Assembly (NCBI GenBank): GCA_014549065.1
Contig: JACDOX010000154.1
Coordinates: 822,259-886,258, forward strand
Origin: Cardinalis cardinalis
Lineage: Eukaryota; Chordata; Aves; Passeriformes; Cardinalidae
Direction of reading: 5' to 3'
Length of the DNA stretch: 64,000 bases
Below, one piece after another: positions 37,801-46,795 of the stretch. A program made the translations under genes and the position numbers. Position 1 is the first letter of the stretch. Each line of letters begins with the position of its first letter. The notes below the pieces were generated by a model, which saw nothing but the letters and a program-made list of their open reading frames with translations, was not told where the DNA came from and searched no databases.

Positions 37801-40800
37801 TTTCTGTGTGCTACATTTCTTCCATGACCCCATGAACCACAATTGATGTCTCATTCCTTGCTTTCTTAAGCATCTTTTGTTAGGCTCTGATGCAATGGTA
37901 ACTTGAACAATAATTAGAGTATAAGGGGCTCACAAAGCAAATGCCTCCTTCAGTGCCTTCCCTGCCCAGGCAAAATTCAGTAAATGGCCCAATTATAGTT
38001 CAGAGGGGCTGTGGGGGGAGCTCTGATGTGGTGATTAGGACAAAGTGTGTTCAGCTGGAGTCACAGGTCACCCACAGTTCAGCAGCACATGAAGGGGGGC
38101 CAGGCCCTGCTCTGATTCCAGGGGAAGGAATTGCTGTGTGACCCCCAGGAGCAGTGGGGTGGTTCCAGCTCAGGTGAGTCCTGGGCTGCAGGTATCCACC
38201 CCCTCCTACAGCCTGCAGCAGGGGGGATTTTGGCCATAAATCACACAGTGGTTGGGGTTTAAAGGGGCCTTAAAAATCATCTGGTTCCAACCTTCCTCTA
38301 TCCTANGTTGCTCCAAGCCCTGTCCANCCTTGCCTTGNACATTTCNAGGGATCCAGGGGCAGCCACAGCTTCTCTGGNCACCCTGTGCCAGGGCCTGCCC
38401 ACCCTCACAGGGAAGAATTCCTTCCCAATATCCCATCTNTNCCTGCTTTCTTTCAGGTTAAAGCCATTCCCCCTTGTCCCATTTCTAAAAATNCCCTTTA
38501 CAGCCTCTGGGATGCTCAAGGCTCTCACCCCACAGAGCTGGAGGAAAAGCAGCAGTTTTTGTGCAAACCTGGATGGNGTTTTCCAGCCATTTCACAAATG
38601 TCTATTTTATAAACATCAGCATCTGCAGAACCATCTTTCCATCAACAGGGAGAAAAAACCATCTCCTGGTGGTGGGAGTCACTGAGATTGTTTTAAGCAT
38701 CTGTGTTAACAGGACATCAAGCCCTCTGTGTGTGTTTATTGCTCCCCATGAACTGAAATCCAGCTGAAGGGGTTTAGCTCACAGAGGGGCACTTGGCTCC
38801 AAGGCAGGACAGTTGTTTACATTTAATTCTCTATTAGACACCCCAGGATATCCCCTGGTATCCCACTGCTCCCACCTCAACCTTTGCCCCAGTGACTGCA
38901 ATGGGAGCCTGACACTGGCACTGGAAAACTCTGGCATCCTTTCACAAGGTCTTGCGTCCTTTTGCTGGTCCAAACATGGCCCCAAAACTGCCAAGAAAGA
39001 CTTGTGAAANAGAATTTTCTGAAGGAAAGAATCTTGCAAATGAAAACTGTGTTTTTATAGACAGTTGTCATGGATTCAAGGAGAAGAGCACAAACCAGCA
39101 TAGTGTGGTCAGTCCCTGAAGCTGCTCAAAACACCTGAACAGAAGTGGTTAAATTGTGGTCTGGCTGCAGTCTGTAGGGATGGGGAGCATCCCCAGGAGC
39201 TCTGAGGTCCTTCTGCTGTCTCAGTTTGGAAAGACAGGTGCCTGCTGAGGAAGGCAGGAGCCTCCCCTGAAATGGAGAATGTAAACTCTTCCCCGCCCCC
39301 TCCAAATTGCTATAAATTTTAAATTAAGGGGCTCTCAGGCAAAAAAATATGGGAGCAGGAAATAACAGTTCTTTAATAGGGGGGAAAATAAAAAGATAAA
39401 ATAAACAATGCAGTAAATTAAAACAACACTGACAGAGTCAGAACACAACCTGACACCCTGTGGGGTGTTGGTGGCAGTCCAATTGGAATTGTGGCTGCAG
39501 CCCTCCTGGAGTGTCAGGTTTGGTTCTGCTGGAGCAGGGATCCTGTAGAAAAGGTTGTAGTCTTCCTCTGAACATCCAGTGGAAGAAAGAGGCAGCTGCT
39601 GTTCCTCTGGGAAACCCAGTGGAGGAGCTGTGCAGTTATTCCAGAATCTCCAGATTATATCCAAGTAGGAATGCTTGGCTCCTCCCTCTGGGCGGAGCAT
39701 CTCCCAATGGAATGCTGTAGTTCTTATCAGTCATGCAGTGACATCCAATAGCTGTTATCAGCAGATGTCCCCTCCAGAGGGAGGAGTGATTGTGATCACT
39801 CAGAGAGAGAGATAAGGCAAACTGCCCCCATGACAAAAGACAACTGCCATACAGATGGTGATAGAATCCATCTTGCCTTGCAGTCTGGAACATTTCCCTG
39901 TCAGCCAAATGTTCCCTGGGGCCAGGAGTCAAAACTATCCACGTGTCACTCCAAAGTTATTACAAACTGCACAAAAGTTCTTTATTATTGTCTCTTACCT
40001 TAGAAATAGAATCGCAGAANCACTGAGGTTGGAAAAGCCCTCTGAGATCATTGAGTCCAACCATTCCCCCAGCACTGCCAAGGTCACCACACAACCATGT
40101 CCCCAGGTGCCACATCCACCTGCTTTCTGAACATTTCCAGGGTTGGTGACTCCATCACTGCTCTGGGCAGATGTGCCAGGGCTGGACAACCCTTTCAGTG
40201 AGGACATTTTTCCTAATATTCAATGTAAACCTCCTGTGGTGCAATTTGANGCTGTTTCCTTTTTTCCTATGGAAGAGAGTGATCCACTCCCCACCCTTGT
40301 CATGGATTTCCCATCACTGATCTATTGCTACCACCATGAGGTGTTTCTTTTCCTGAGGGACAGATTGNTTTAAGCAGGAAGGTGTCCTGGGAAGCCCCAG
40401 AGCAAAGCAGTAGAGAGGTGTTTCTGCATTTGCAGTCCCTTCAATTTCNTTCTGAAGGGTCCTTTGATGTGCAGCTCACAAGAAGCAGAACAGTTTTCCA
40501 TGAGTTTTTAGGGCTTTCATCACTTTATCATTTTATGGNGTGGGCAGACAAGTGAGCACATGCAGGCTCTGATGGCTTCATTCTTAATCTGTGAGAAATT
40601 AATTCCCAATGCAAGACCCTGGGATGATGATGAGGATGATGTTGGGTGTCTCTTCTGCTTTCTTCCTCTGGGTCATAGATTTTATTCCCTCAGGCTGAAG
40701 CTGTTTGGGAGTCCAGCATGGCTTTGTGTGCCTGGTGGGGAGCAGAACACCTCTGGATCCAGCTGAACACAAAATCCCAGCTTGGCTTGGGAGTGGGGAA

Positions 40801-43761
40801 TGGCTGTGATGACTCAGAGATGCCATTTCTCATTCAATGACAGCTCTGAGGGGAAGCTGTGACTCACAGGCACGTCCAAATTCTTTAAAGCAGTTGCCAA
40901 CCCTGTGGAAGAGGGTGGTTCAACCATNTAACACGTTCTGAGATGCCCAAAACTCTTGCAAGGAGACTCCTCAGCAAGGGTTCATGGACAAACTGGGCTG
41001 TCATGAAGTGGAAGGCATTTGAACAGAGAAAGAACTTACAGGGATAGTTTNGTTGCATGCAAAGAATTCTGATGTTCCAGGAGGGCAAATGCCNAGATGA
41101 CCAAGTTGGCCAATGCCACAGCATTTTTCAAAGGGGTCAAAGTGAAAGGTGGCTGTGCAGAAGTGCAGCAGGTCCCATTATTCTGAGTGACTAGGGGTTA
41201 AAACAGCAGCTGCAGCTCATCATTGATAAAGAAAAAGTAATGGATATATGGAGAAGCAATTCCAGCTGTACACTGACCATAATAGGCTCTAATTTAGCTA
41301 TTACTATGTCAGAAGAACTATGGCTAGTCCTTCAGAAACATCAGCTTGAGGCTCTGGGGAGGTCAAAAGGGCAATGAGAGCATTAGGAATTATTAGGACA
41401 GGAATAAGTGGCAAAGCAAATGTGCTGTGCCAGGGCACTGCTCCTGGGAGCCTCCCTGTGTGTGATTCCTGTCCATTCCATCAGGAGAAAGGAGAGGTGA
41501 TTTCAGAAAAGGAGGAAAGTGGAACAGGAGGGATGAACAGGGACATGGAAGAGCTCCTGGCAGCACAGGGAATGGCAGAGCAAGACTCTGAGGCTTGCAG
41601 GAGAGATGTCTGATGGGGATGTGACACATTCCCAGCCTCATGGGCAGCATGGAGAGGAGTCAAGAGCTGTCCTCGTGTCACTGCTGCTCCAAGCACATGA
41701 AGGAGGGGTGTCAGANGGCCTTATCAGGCAGCAGACCTAAAACAAAGAGAAGGAAGTGTTTTTTCTTCCATCAGATAATTAAACTGTGGGAGTCGCTGAC
41801 CAGGATGTTGTGGGTATTTATCCTAAGGGATAAATGGATTCAAAAAGCAATTAGGCAATTTCCTGGATGAAGATCTCTCTGAGGCCATTAACCACTGGGA
41901 TGTAAATACAACTCTGTAAATACTGGTCCTGTTCCTCCTTCTCCTCCCTGAGCACTTGACAGCCAGAGACAGGAGTCTGGTCCACAGGGCTTTGGCCAGA
42001 GGCATCTGCGCTGTCTATGCCACAGCAGTCACTAATGGCCCTGCTGATGTCACACTGGGTGAATTTGGGTCATCTTCTCCCATTTTCCAGCCANGAGATG
42101 GAGGGACAGAGGAGCTGAAGGTTCTCAAAGGGTTTGTGTGAGAGGAGTCCAGCTGCCCTGTATTACCTTTCTGATACCTGCACATAACGTGGCCACAACC
42201 TCCTTCCTCCCACTTTAGAGACAGCTGGAAACAACTGGGCAAATGATATTCTGCCTCCAGCAGCCAGGGCAGCTCTGATGGGCACTGCTGTTATTCCCAG
42301 TGTTGTTATTCCCTTGCTGATTGTCTCCAATTTGCACAGAGCTCACCAACATGAAAATGAAAGCAGCAATGACTTGCAGGGATTGTGCATCCACCTAATG
42401 AGGATCAGATGAGTTGTTCTCCCACCCCCAGAGCTTCTCCCACCTCGGAAGATTTATGTGGCTGAACATGTTTGTTCTGATCAATGACTGTGCTGCAGAC
42501 ACGAATACAAATGTAAAAGGGAGATTACACTTTTGATCCAAAGCCCACTAAAGGCAGCAGAAAGGCTCCTGATGCTCACACAAAAAAAAAAAAAGAAAAA
42601 AAGGTTTTGGCCGCAGTGAAAAAGATGAAATTTTTGGTCAGCTTCAGTGAACAAAGCACCTTGTTAGGCAGTGACAGATTTTATACAACCCACAGCTATT
42701 TATCAGTGAATGTATCATTGCTTTCACCTCTCCTAATGGGAGGATTAACATGTTTAAGGCAGGAATTCAGCACCAGATCTGATTTGTTGCGTTTGCTTTT
42801 CACTCATCTTTGAGATGACAAGAAACATGAAACAGAAGCAAAGCTGCTATTTTTAGTTTGGTTTTTCCCANCCAGAAACTTGGCACCTAGAGGGAAAAGC
42901 AGGAGCAGGTATCTGGTGTGTTTTGCTGACCAGGATTGTTTCAACACCAGGATGCTGGAGCCTGAAAAAGCAGCCTTTAATAATTCTTCGATCCTCAGAG
43001 TCATTAACCTGAGCGTTCATTAAATTAGCGTTACTGGAAGCATCACAGAGCTAATTGTCCCAGCACTCAAAAACTTGCTCCTCCCACACCCTCTCCTGCT
43101 CAAGGATGGAAAACCTTGGGCCAGCATTCCTGAAGGCATAAGGTGGATACAGGGATATTCCAAAGTGCCCGAGGACTGAGTTTATTCTCTCCATCTTTAG
43201 TCCTATAAACACCAAGCTCCTGATTCTTCCGGGCTGCTGCAGTAATTATGTGAGATTATCGCACGGAGAGGATGATTTGGCCCATTTTGTGATAAAATCC
43301 TCATGTTAAATAGCTGAAGTTAAGAGAAATGGCATGTGAGAAGTAGCGCCCAGCAAAGAGAGCAGCTCAGCCCGAGTGGAAAGAGGTCAGCATTTGGGTG
43401 CCANGGCTTGTGGGTTAGGGAAATGGATTTGCAGCTGCTGCCTGCAAGATTTAAATCACCGATCCCCCAAACATCCCCATTTCCCCACCAACCAGGCAGG
43501 GAACNGAATGGACGTGGTTTAAGAGGAAAAGAGGGGAAGAGCAGATCTGGTGTGAGAGGGAAGCAGGGTTTGAATGGGGATCTCTGGCTCTGCCTNCAGT
43601 CCGCATCCCTGCCCTGACCGNGATGCGAGATGCGACAATTCCCGCGGGGACTGCCACAGGGCATCAGGAATTCACTGCTGCCTCAGGAAGGAAGATCCTT
43701 TACGAGTGTGAACAGCCTCCAAACTGGAGGCTGAAATTGGTGCTGAAAATCTCTTTTCTTT

Positions 43762-43808
<47 letters not shown>

Positions 43809-46108
43809 TTTGATGAGCCCAGGCCAGCAGCTCCTCACCCCTGAGGGTCATTTCTCTTATTTTGCTGCTGGGAAAAGCTGGAGCGGAGCATCCTGGGCTC
43901 CCGCTCTCCAGACTCCCCTGGTTATCCCGGTGCTGGAGGCTCCCAGCGCCTTCCTCTCGCCTCCAGGATAACGCCTTAGCCCNTTCCTGCCCCGAGGGGA
44001 TCCGCAGTAAAATCCCTGGGAATCGAATCCTGCATGGATGCTCATTCATCCCAATGGGATGCCACGCAGCTCCAAGGTCACCTCTGTGGTTTTCAAGGGA
44101 ATTCTTGGCTGAAATGGGGTTGGGAAANCTCTTTTAGATTCTCAGTCTGAAAAGGGTCCAGCAGCACTGCTTGAGAGGCAAGGATGTGNCTATAATAACA
44201 ACAAACAGTGTTGGTTTTATGTTTGGACTCAATAATCTGAAAGGTCTTTTCCAGCCTAAATCTCTGGTCTTTGTTGGTCCCTTCCAGCTCAGGATATTCT
44301 GTGATTCTACAAACACTTCCTCTGCATTTATCTTAATTTTTACCTCCTGAATGAATACTGAACTGAAAAAAAAAGGAAAAAAAGAGAAAAGATAAGAATA
44401 TTAATGACCAGAGCCCTCCAGCTACTGGAGTGGGAATTCAGCCATAAACTTCAGCGAGTGCTGATGAGCTGCACAGGGAACTTCAGCCCTTCCTTGCTCG
44501 TTAATTAATGTGTGTTAGCTCAGGGTAGCTGCTGGCAGAAGGGGTTTCATCCATTAATGACAAAGATGTTTCCCAAAGTAGTGTGCAAACAGGGAAGGAC
44601 AACATTTCCCAGTAAAGTTTGCTGTCTTGGGAAATGGATTTGTATTGAATTTGTTTTCCACGAGTGCTGGTCAGAAAAAGGTGGAAAAAAGATTCAAGCC
44701 CACTGTGGAAGGAAATTTCTTTGTAGCAAGGACTGCACAGCACTGAAGATGTCCTGGAATCCCAGACTGGTTTGGCTTGGAAGGATCTTAAAAATCCTCT
44801 AGTACTTTCCACTATCCAAGCTCCAAGCCCCATCCAGCCTGGCCTTGGACACTTCCAGGGATCCAGGGGCAGCCACAGCTTCTCTGGGCACCCTGTGCCA
44901 GGGCCTCACCACCCTCCCAGGGAACAATTCCTCCCCAATATCCCATCCATCCCTGCCCTCTGGCAGTGGGAAGCCATTCCCTGTGTCCTGTCCCTCCATN
45001 CCTTGTCCCAAGTCCCTCTCCAGCTCTCCTGGAGCCCCTTTGGGNNCTGGAAGGGGCTCTGAGCTCTCCCTGGATCCTTCTCTCCAGATGAACACCCCCA
45101 GCTCTCACACAGCCTTTCCTCAGAAAAGTGTTTCACCTCCCTTGGGTGGATTTTGTGCTGCTTTCTCTTCTCCCTGGGTTTGTGTCCAGAGATTCCAGAG
45201 CTGGATGTGCTCTGGGTGCTCCAGCTACAGCAGCCAACAGGAAAATATTTCTCTTTTTGAGGTGGCTGCAACCTGGATTTGGAGCCTTGCCCACCCTTGG
45301 GTGAGTGGTCCTTGCAGCAGCAGCAGGAAAGTTTTCAGGGAAGAGACTGTGGCTTCCAGAAGGACTTGTCAGGATTATTGTTCATCTGCTGCCCAGTTTC
45401 TGGCTGCCAGCCCCCAAAATTCACCGTGGCAGGTACCCAGCACCTCCCGCAGCAGCTTTGCAGAGGAGACAAGGACTGAGTGAGCAGTCACAGCAAATGT
45501 TCCTTTTCTCTCTGGGATGGTGTCTCCTGCTGACAGGTCTCAGGTGTCCTCCTGGGGCCACAGGAGNGTGTGGAAAAGGCTGGGAATGACAGGGACTCAG
45601 TGCACTGAGCCAGAGCTTGGATTTGATCTCCTCCTCTTGCCTCCCGTATCTATTCATTCTGCAGGATCTCAGGGCTGAGCTGCGAGATTTTGAATCCAAA
45701 TTCCTTTTTTTCCCCTCCCCAAATCCTCACAAACCTGAGTCAGAGANTGATTTTCCCACTCAGGCTGCTCTGAGGGACCTGAGGTTGGATCCAGCTGTAA
45801 CATTCCTGCTTCTGCCACAGGTGGACGGCGGGGGACCTGTGGCCTGCAGCTACTGGGACACCATGAAGTGGTTCCAGGTCGGCATCATCAGTGGAGGAAA
45901 CCCAAAGTACAGGATTTTAACACCTGTTTGCAGCTACCAGAAGTGGATTGAGAACGAAACAGCCATAAGGGGAAAACCTTTCCTCACTGAGGGTGTGGAC
46001 AGTGGAACACACGTCAGGGCTGTTCGTTCCAGGGCTGGAACACAGGTGGTGTTTCTGGGGTATTGTCTCCTTTTATTCATCTTTTTAATAGCCATTAAAT
46101 TACCCTGA
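28788..46108 (+). CDS. PRSS55: PRSS55-like trypsin-family protein, predicted catalytically dead (whole gene; 5 exons)
   Basis: The coding sequence joins 28788-28842, 29751-29940, 30919-31166, 34197-34351 and 45821-46108. That is 936 nt, or 311 residues plus TGA, with every junction GT-AG and in phase. The order is signal peptide (1-18), activation site Lys35-Ile36, chymotrypsin-like domain (36 to about 262), linker, and C-terminal hydrophobic segment (about 292-308). His57 is H76 and Asp102 is D121. Position 195 is Gly219, so the nucleophile is missing. Cysteine pairs 1-122, 42-58, 136-201 and 168-182 are all present (C20-C141, C61-C77, C154-C225, C182-C195). C191 is C215, but its partner C220 is absent. 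Two N-glycosylation sequons occur (N94-L-S and N114-R-T). Identity as PRSS55 rests on position next to MSRA, same strand, domain plan with a hydrophobic tail, and similar exon cuts. Human PRSS55 is somewhat longer (about 350 residues) and is an anchored testis protease. A bird-specific paralogue is the main alternative. Confidence 0.8.
28843..29750 (+). other. PRSS55: PRSS55-like intron 1
   Basis: Phase 1 intron of 908 bases. More than half is a forward CR1 fragment (about 29186-29650) that ends roughly 100 bases before the acceptor. The 3' splice site is a T/C-rich run ending TTGTACCCAG. Confidence 0.65.
29186..29650 (+). mobile_element. CR1 LINE fragment in PRSS55-like intron 1
   Basis: Forward copy from GGAGCTGCTGG to AACCATTCTGTGATTCCCTGTTTCTCTGATTCC, ending about 100 bases before the exon 2 acceptor. 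Confidence 0.93.
29751..29940 (+). CDS. PRSS55: PRSS55-like exon 2: activation site and catalytic His
   Basis: Encodes residues 19 (part) to 82 (part). It starts CGLRPSYES, whose Cys20 matches the light-chain cysteine of two-chain trypsin-like enzymes. Then come KK|IGKG at 34-39 as the likely activation cleavage (IVGG in most family members, I-T-G-G in human PRSS55), GEFPWHVSIQ, HICGGTIIS and the WILTAAHC block holding the catalytic His (H76). The exon ends in phase 2 at GAGCT|GTGAGT, a strong donor. One base is N (29819), leaving residue 42 open. The start at 29751 is fixed by the acceptor and by phase. Confidence 0.93.
29941..30918 (+). other. PRSS55: PRSS55-like intron 2
   Basis: Phase 2 intron of 978 bases, from GTGAGT to TTTTTAAG. 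It includes a 92-bp segment (30122-30213) nearly identical to part of the MSRA 3' UTR. No other feature was recognised. Confidence 0.8.
30122..30213 (+). repeat. 92-bp duplicated segment, copy 2 (PRSS55-like intron 2)
   Basis: Partner of 26275-26366, in the same orientation and about 3.85 kb away. Confidence 0.93.
30919..31166 (+). CDS. PRSS55: PRSS55-like exon 3: catalytic Asp exon
   Basis: Encodes residues 82 (part) to 165 (part). It begins PPDLMVAVGGVNLS (a position parallel to the VVLGTNDL stretch of mammalian PRSS55), continues through ILHEEFNRTSLQNDIALILL with catalytic Asp102 as D121 in NDIALILL, then IPVCLP with the Cys122 equivalent, and ends CWASGWES, matching the CWVAGWG block with Cys136. 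Two N-glycosylation sequons (N94, N114) are here. The exon ends in phase 1 at GCAG|GTGAGG. Confidence 0.95.
31275..31587 (+). other. NUMT: mitochondrial control-region 3' end plus 5' half of tRNA-Phe
   Basis: The C/A-rich, G-poor strand bias differs sharply from its surroundings. The sequence matches what I know of the last part (domain III) of the passerine control region: a poly-T tract, ATATATCCCTACATTA, CACTTGTCATCAACAC, and a run of A/C-rich DNA ending CAATCACCCACC. It runs straight into TCTTGTAGCTTATA and AAGCATGACACTGAAGATGT, which are the acceptor, D-arm and anticodon (GAA) arm of mitochondrial tRNA-Phe. Similarity stops about 31587, in the middle of the tRNA. The left edge is approximate. 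Confidence 0.9.
31542..31587 (+). pseudogene. Truncated nuclear copy of mitochondrial tRNA-Phe
   Basis: Contains the 5' acceptor strand, D-arm and anticodon arm with loop CTGAAGA. The variable, T and 3' acceptor arms are missing, so it cannot form a tRNA. It sits directly after control-region sequence, as in mtDNA. Confidence 0.85.
31688..31757 (+). repeat. Minisatellite, about 30-bp unit, about 2.3 copies
   Basis: Units run TTTGGTACCACATCTAAATTTTGGACCTCA, then TTTTGGCACCACTTCCAAACTTCGGACCTCA, then a partial unit. Confidence 0.88.
31800..31935 (-). mobile_element. CR1 LINE fragment
   Basis: Reverse 3' end: GATTATCAGGGCTGGAAGGGACCTTAAAGCTCATC to CCCATCCAGCTGGGTCTTGAACACTT. Confidence 0.8.
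32521..32925 (-). mobile_element. CR1 LINE fragment with intact 3' end
   Basis: Reverse copy: AGGATCATGGAATNATGGAATGG to CTCTTCTCCAGGTGAACTCCCCCAGC. The 40 bases left of it (32481-32520) match the right flank of the CR1 at 15015-15470. Confidence 0.95.
33335..33545 (+). mobile_element. CR1 LINE fragment
   Basis: Forward: GATTGGATATTAGGAAAAAAATTATTCCCTGGAAGAG, GTCCCCATCCCTGGAGGAATATAAAAGCC, GGACTGGATGATCTCAAAGG. Confidence 0.88.
33709..33853 (+). repeat. ATCC tetranucleotide microsatellite (145 bp)
   Basis: Pure ATCC units with a central block of GTCC variants (about 33792-33829). The long Ile-His-Pro-Ser style open frames over it are artefacts of the repeat. Confidence 0.98.
33876..34020 (+). 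mobile_element. CR1 LINE 3' end
   Basis: Forward: GGCAGTGTCCAAGCCCAGGCTGGACAGGGCTTGG to CCACCCAAACCATTCTGGGATTCTGTGAT. It ends about 175 bases before exon 4. Confidence 0.9.
34197..34351 (+). CDS. PRSS55: PRSS55-like exon 4: 168-191 region with Gly/Glu/Arg expansion
   Basis: Encodes residues 165 (part) to 216. After ASPVLQKT it has VKLISREKCLKHIP (Cys168 equivalent C182) and GGMMCAE (Cys182 equivalent C195). It then enters a low-complexity stretch of Gly, Glu and Arg (residues 201-214) written as GGA, GAA and AGA codons, ending GCQ with C215 as the Cys191 equivalent. In human PRSS55, 10 residues separate these two cysteines; here there are 19. The residue at the 189 specificity position is Arg213, where trypsin-like enzymes have Asp. 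Donor CAG|GTAAAG is good, phase 0. Base 34221 is N (residue 173). Confidence 0.88.
34310..34342 (+). repeat. PRSS55: GGA-rich trinucleotide tract inside PRSS55-like exon 4
   Basis: Imperfect GGA/GAA/AGA units in frame with the protein, encoding Gly, Glu and Arg. Confidence 0.93.
34862..34985 (-). mobile_element. CR1 LINE fragment
   Basis: Reverse: AATCACAGAGGGGTTTGGGTAGGACAGGG to CAAGCCCCATCCAGGTGTG. Confidence 0.85.
35868..36250 (-). mobile_element. Solo LTR, family A copy 1 (6-bp TSD)
   Basis: A 383-bp element that reads TG...CA on either strand and is flanked by TTTAGG at 35862-35867 and 36251-36256. On the minus strand it has two CCAAT-type boxes, an AT-rich core and AATAAA close to its 3' end, so the sense orientation is minus. 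No internal retroviral region is present. The 6-bp duplication fits class II (ERVK-like) integration, and the sequence resembles the TguLTR5-type repeats of zebra finch from memory. It sits inside a CR1 3' tail, within protease intron 4. Confidence 0.87.
36251..36690 (-). mobile_element. CR1 LINE fragment interrupted by LTR copy 1
   Basis: Reverse: TTTAGGTTGGAAAAGCCCTCCAGG, CAGTCCTTCCTTGGACACCTCCAGGGATGGGGACTCC, TTTTCTCCAGGCTGAGCCCC. Its missing terminal bases (CAGAATTC plus TTTAGG) are found left of the LTR at about 35853-35867. Confidence 0.92.
37183..37390 (+). mobile_element. CR1 LINE fragment
   Basis: Forward: GACAAAGGAGAATGGTTTTAAACC to CAACCTGGGATAGTGGAAG. It joins a reverse scrap of another subfamily at about 37391-37445 (ATTCCTCCTGATGTCCAACCTGAACC). 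Confidence 0.88.
38241..38585 (-). mobile_element. CR1 LINE fragment
   Basis: Reverse: CACAGTGGTTGGGGTTTAAAGGGGCC, GATCCAGGGGCAGCCACAGC, CAGGGAAGAATTCCTTCCCAATATCCC. Confidence 0.9.
39217..39941 (-). mobile_element. Solo LTR of a second family (about 725 bp)
   Basis: Read on the minus strand it starts near GGATAGTTTTGACTCCTGGCC, has a GGATATAATC TATA-like box and ATTAAA-type poly(A) signal, and ends with GGCTCCTGCCTTCC...CTGTCTTTCC...GAGACA, a typical end of a common passerine LTR. I found no target-site duplication. The left-strand start is diverged, so the right edge is approximate. No internal viral genes are present. Confidence 0.72.
40008..40300 (-). mobile_element. CR1 LINE fragment
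   Basis: Reverse: AATCGCAGAANCACTGAGGTTGG, GTCCCCAGGTGCCACATCCACC, CTAATATTCAATGTAAACCTCC. Confidence 0.9.
43755..43806 (+). repeat. Poly(T) tract
   Basis: 52 bases of T with a few C, followed by unique sequence. Confidence 0.95.
44216..44312 (+). mobile_element. CR1-like 3' end
   Basis: Forward: GGACTCAATAATCTGAAAGGTCTTTTCCAGCC, and a second ending CCCTTCCAGCTCAGGATATTCTGTGATTCTAC, possibly two stacked ends. Confidence 0.75.
44757..45120 (-). mobile_element. CR1 LINE fragment
   Basis: Reverse: CCCAGACTGGTTTGGCTTGGAAGGATC to CTCTCCAGATGAACACCCCCAGC. Confidence 0.95.
45821..46108 (+). CDS. PRSS55: PRSS55-like exon 5: position 195 region and C-terminal anchor
   Basis: Phase 0 exon of 95 codons plus TGA. 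The first residues are VDGGGPVAC, aligned to the family motif GDSGGPLVC. Asp194 is kept as D218, while Ser195 is Gly219 (codon GGC, one transition from AGC). WFQVGIISGG follows, where the usual GIISWG has lost Trp215 and no Cys220 comes after it. YQKWIEN is the normal end of the fold. A 30-residue linker leads to a hydrophobic segment, VVFLGYCLLLFIFLIAI (292-308), with only KLP after it. This could be a GPI-attachment signal, as in human PRSS55, or a transmembrane tail. Confidence 0.93.
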   Translation: MDGGGPVACSYWDTMKWFQVGIISGGNPKYRILTPVCSYQKWIENETAIRGKPFLTEGVDSGTHVRAVRSRAGTQVVFLGYCLLLFIFLIAIKLP

Positions 46109-46123
46109 GAGAAGGTTTTTGAA

Positions 46124-46129
46124 AATAAA
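46124..46129 (+). promoter_or_regulatory. PRSS55: PRSS55-like poly(A) signal AATAAA
   Basis: Canonical hexamer only 16 bases after the TGA, implying a very short 3' UTR. The next bases are T-rich (about 46145-46160), which fits a downstream element. Confidence 0.6.
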
Positions 46130-46604
46130 AGTCAGAACTGCCACTTCATTCTTTTTTCTTCTGAGGCCAACCTGCTCCATGTCACTGACATGGACACAGG
46201 GATCAACAGGAGGTGTCACAATGAGACAGGGAGGGAGGCANAGGGTGGAGAAATGAAATGAAGGAGGCAGGATTTGGGCAAGAAGGGCCATAATCCTCTG
46301 GAAAACACAGATATTCCACACTGCTGGGTCACACTGGACTCAGTGTTTTGCTAAACTCAGATGCCAAGTGAAGATGTGGCATCTGAAGGTGCTGATCCCC
46401 TTGGAAAGTTGAAACCCAGAGGAAGAGATCCACTCACTCATCATCATTAGTTGTTGTAGGATAGCTCTGGGCTTTTGAATCTTACAGATTAGCTGGACGA
46501 ATTTATTTTAGTCTGATTTTAACTAATTTTGTTTTTATTAAGAGCACCCCCAGAGAGCTCAGCACCTGCTCAGGTGCTGTGGAACTTCTGGGACAGAACC
46601 ACTG

Positions 46605-46795
46605 AGGCACTGGGAGAGGGTGCCCAGAGAAGCTGTGGCTGCCCCTCGATCCCTGGAAATGTCCAAGGCCAGGCTGGATGGGGACTGGAGCAATCTGGGA
46701 TAGTGGAAGGTGTCCCTGCCCATGGCAGTGGTTGGGATGGGATGGGATTTAAGGTTCATTCCAACCCAAACCATTTTAGGATTTTGTGATGAGAN
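46605..46795 (+). mobile_element. CR1 LINE 3' end
   Basis: Forward: GGGTGCCCAGAGAAGCTGTGGCTGCCCC to CCAACCCAAACCATTTTAGGATTTTGTGATGAG. Confidence 0.93.

Larger units (their letters stand above)
34352..45820 (+). other. PRSS55: PRSS55-like intron 4
   Basis: Phase 0 intron of 11.5 kb, from GTAAAG to TCTGCCACAG. It holds two LTR insertions (35868-36250 and about 39217-39941) and at least seven CR1 fragments. Stretches of unique sequence, such as 40300-44200, show no gene. Confidence 0.8.

Noticed and set aside
41374..41613. Possible ancient LINE fragment (AGGAATTATTAGGACAGGAATA)
   Set aside because: The resemblance to old CR1-clade sequence is from memory only and too weak to call.
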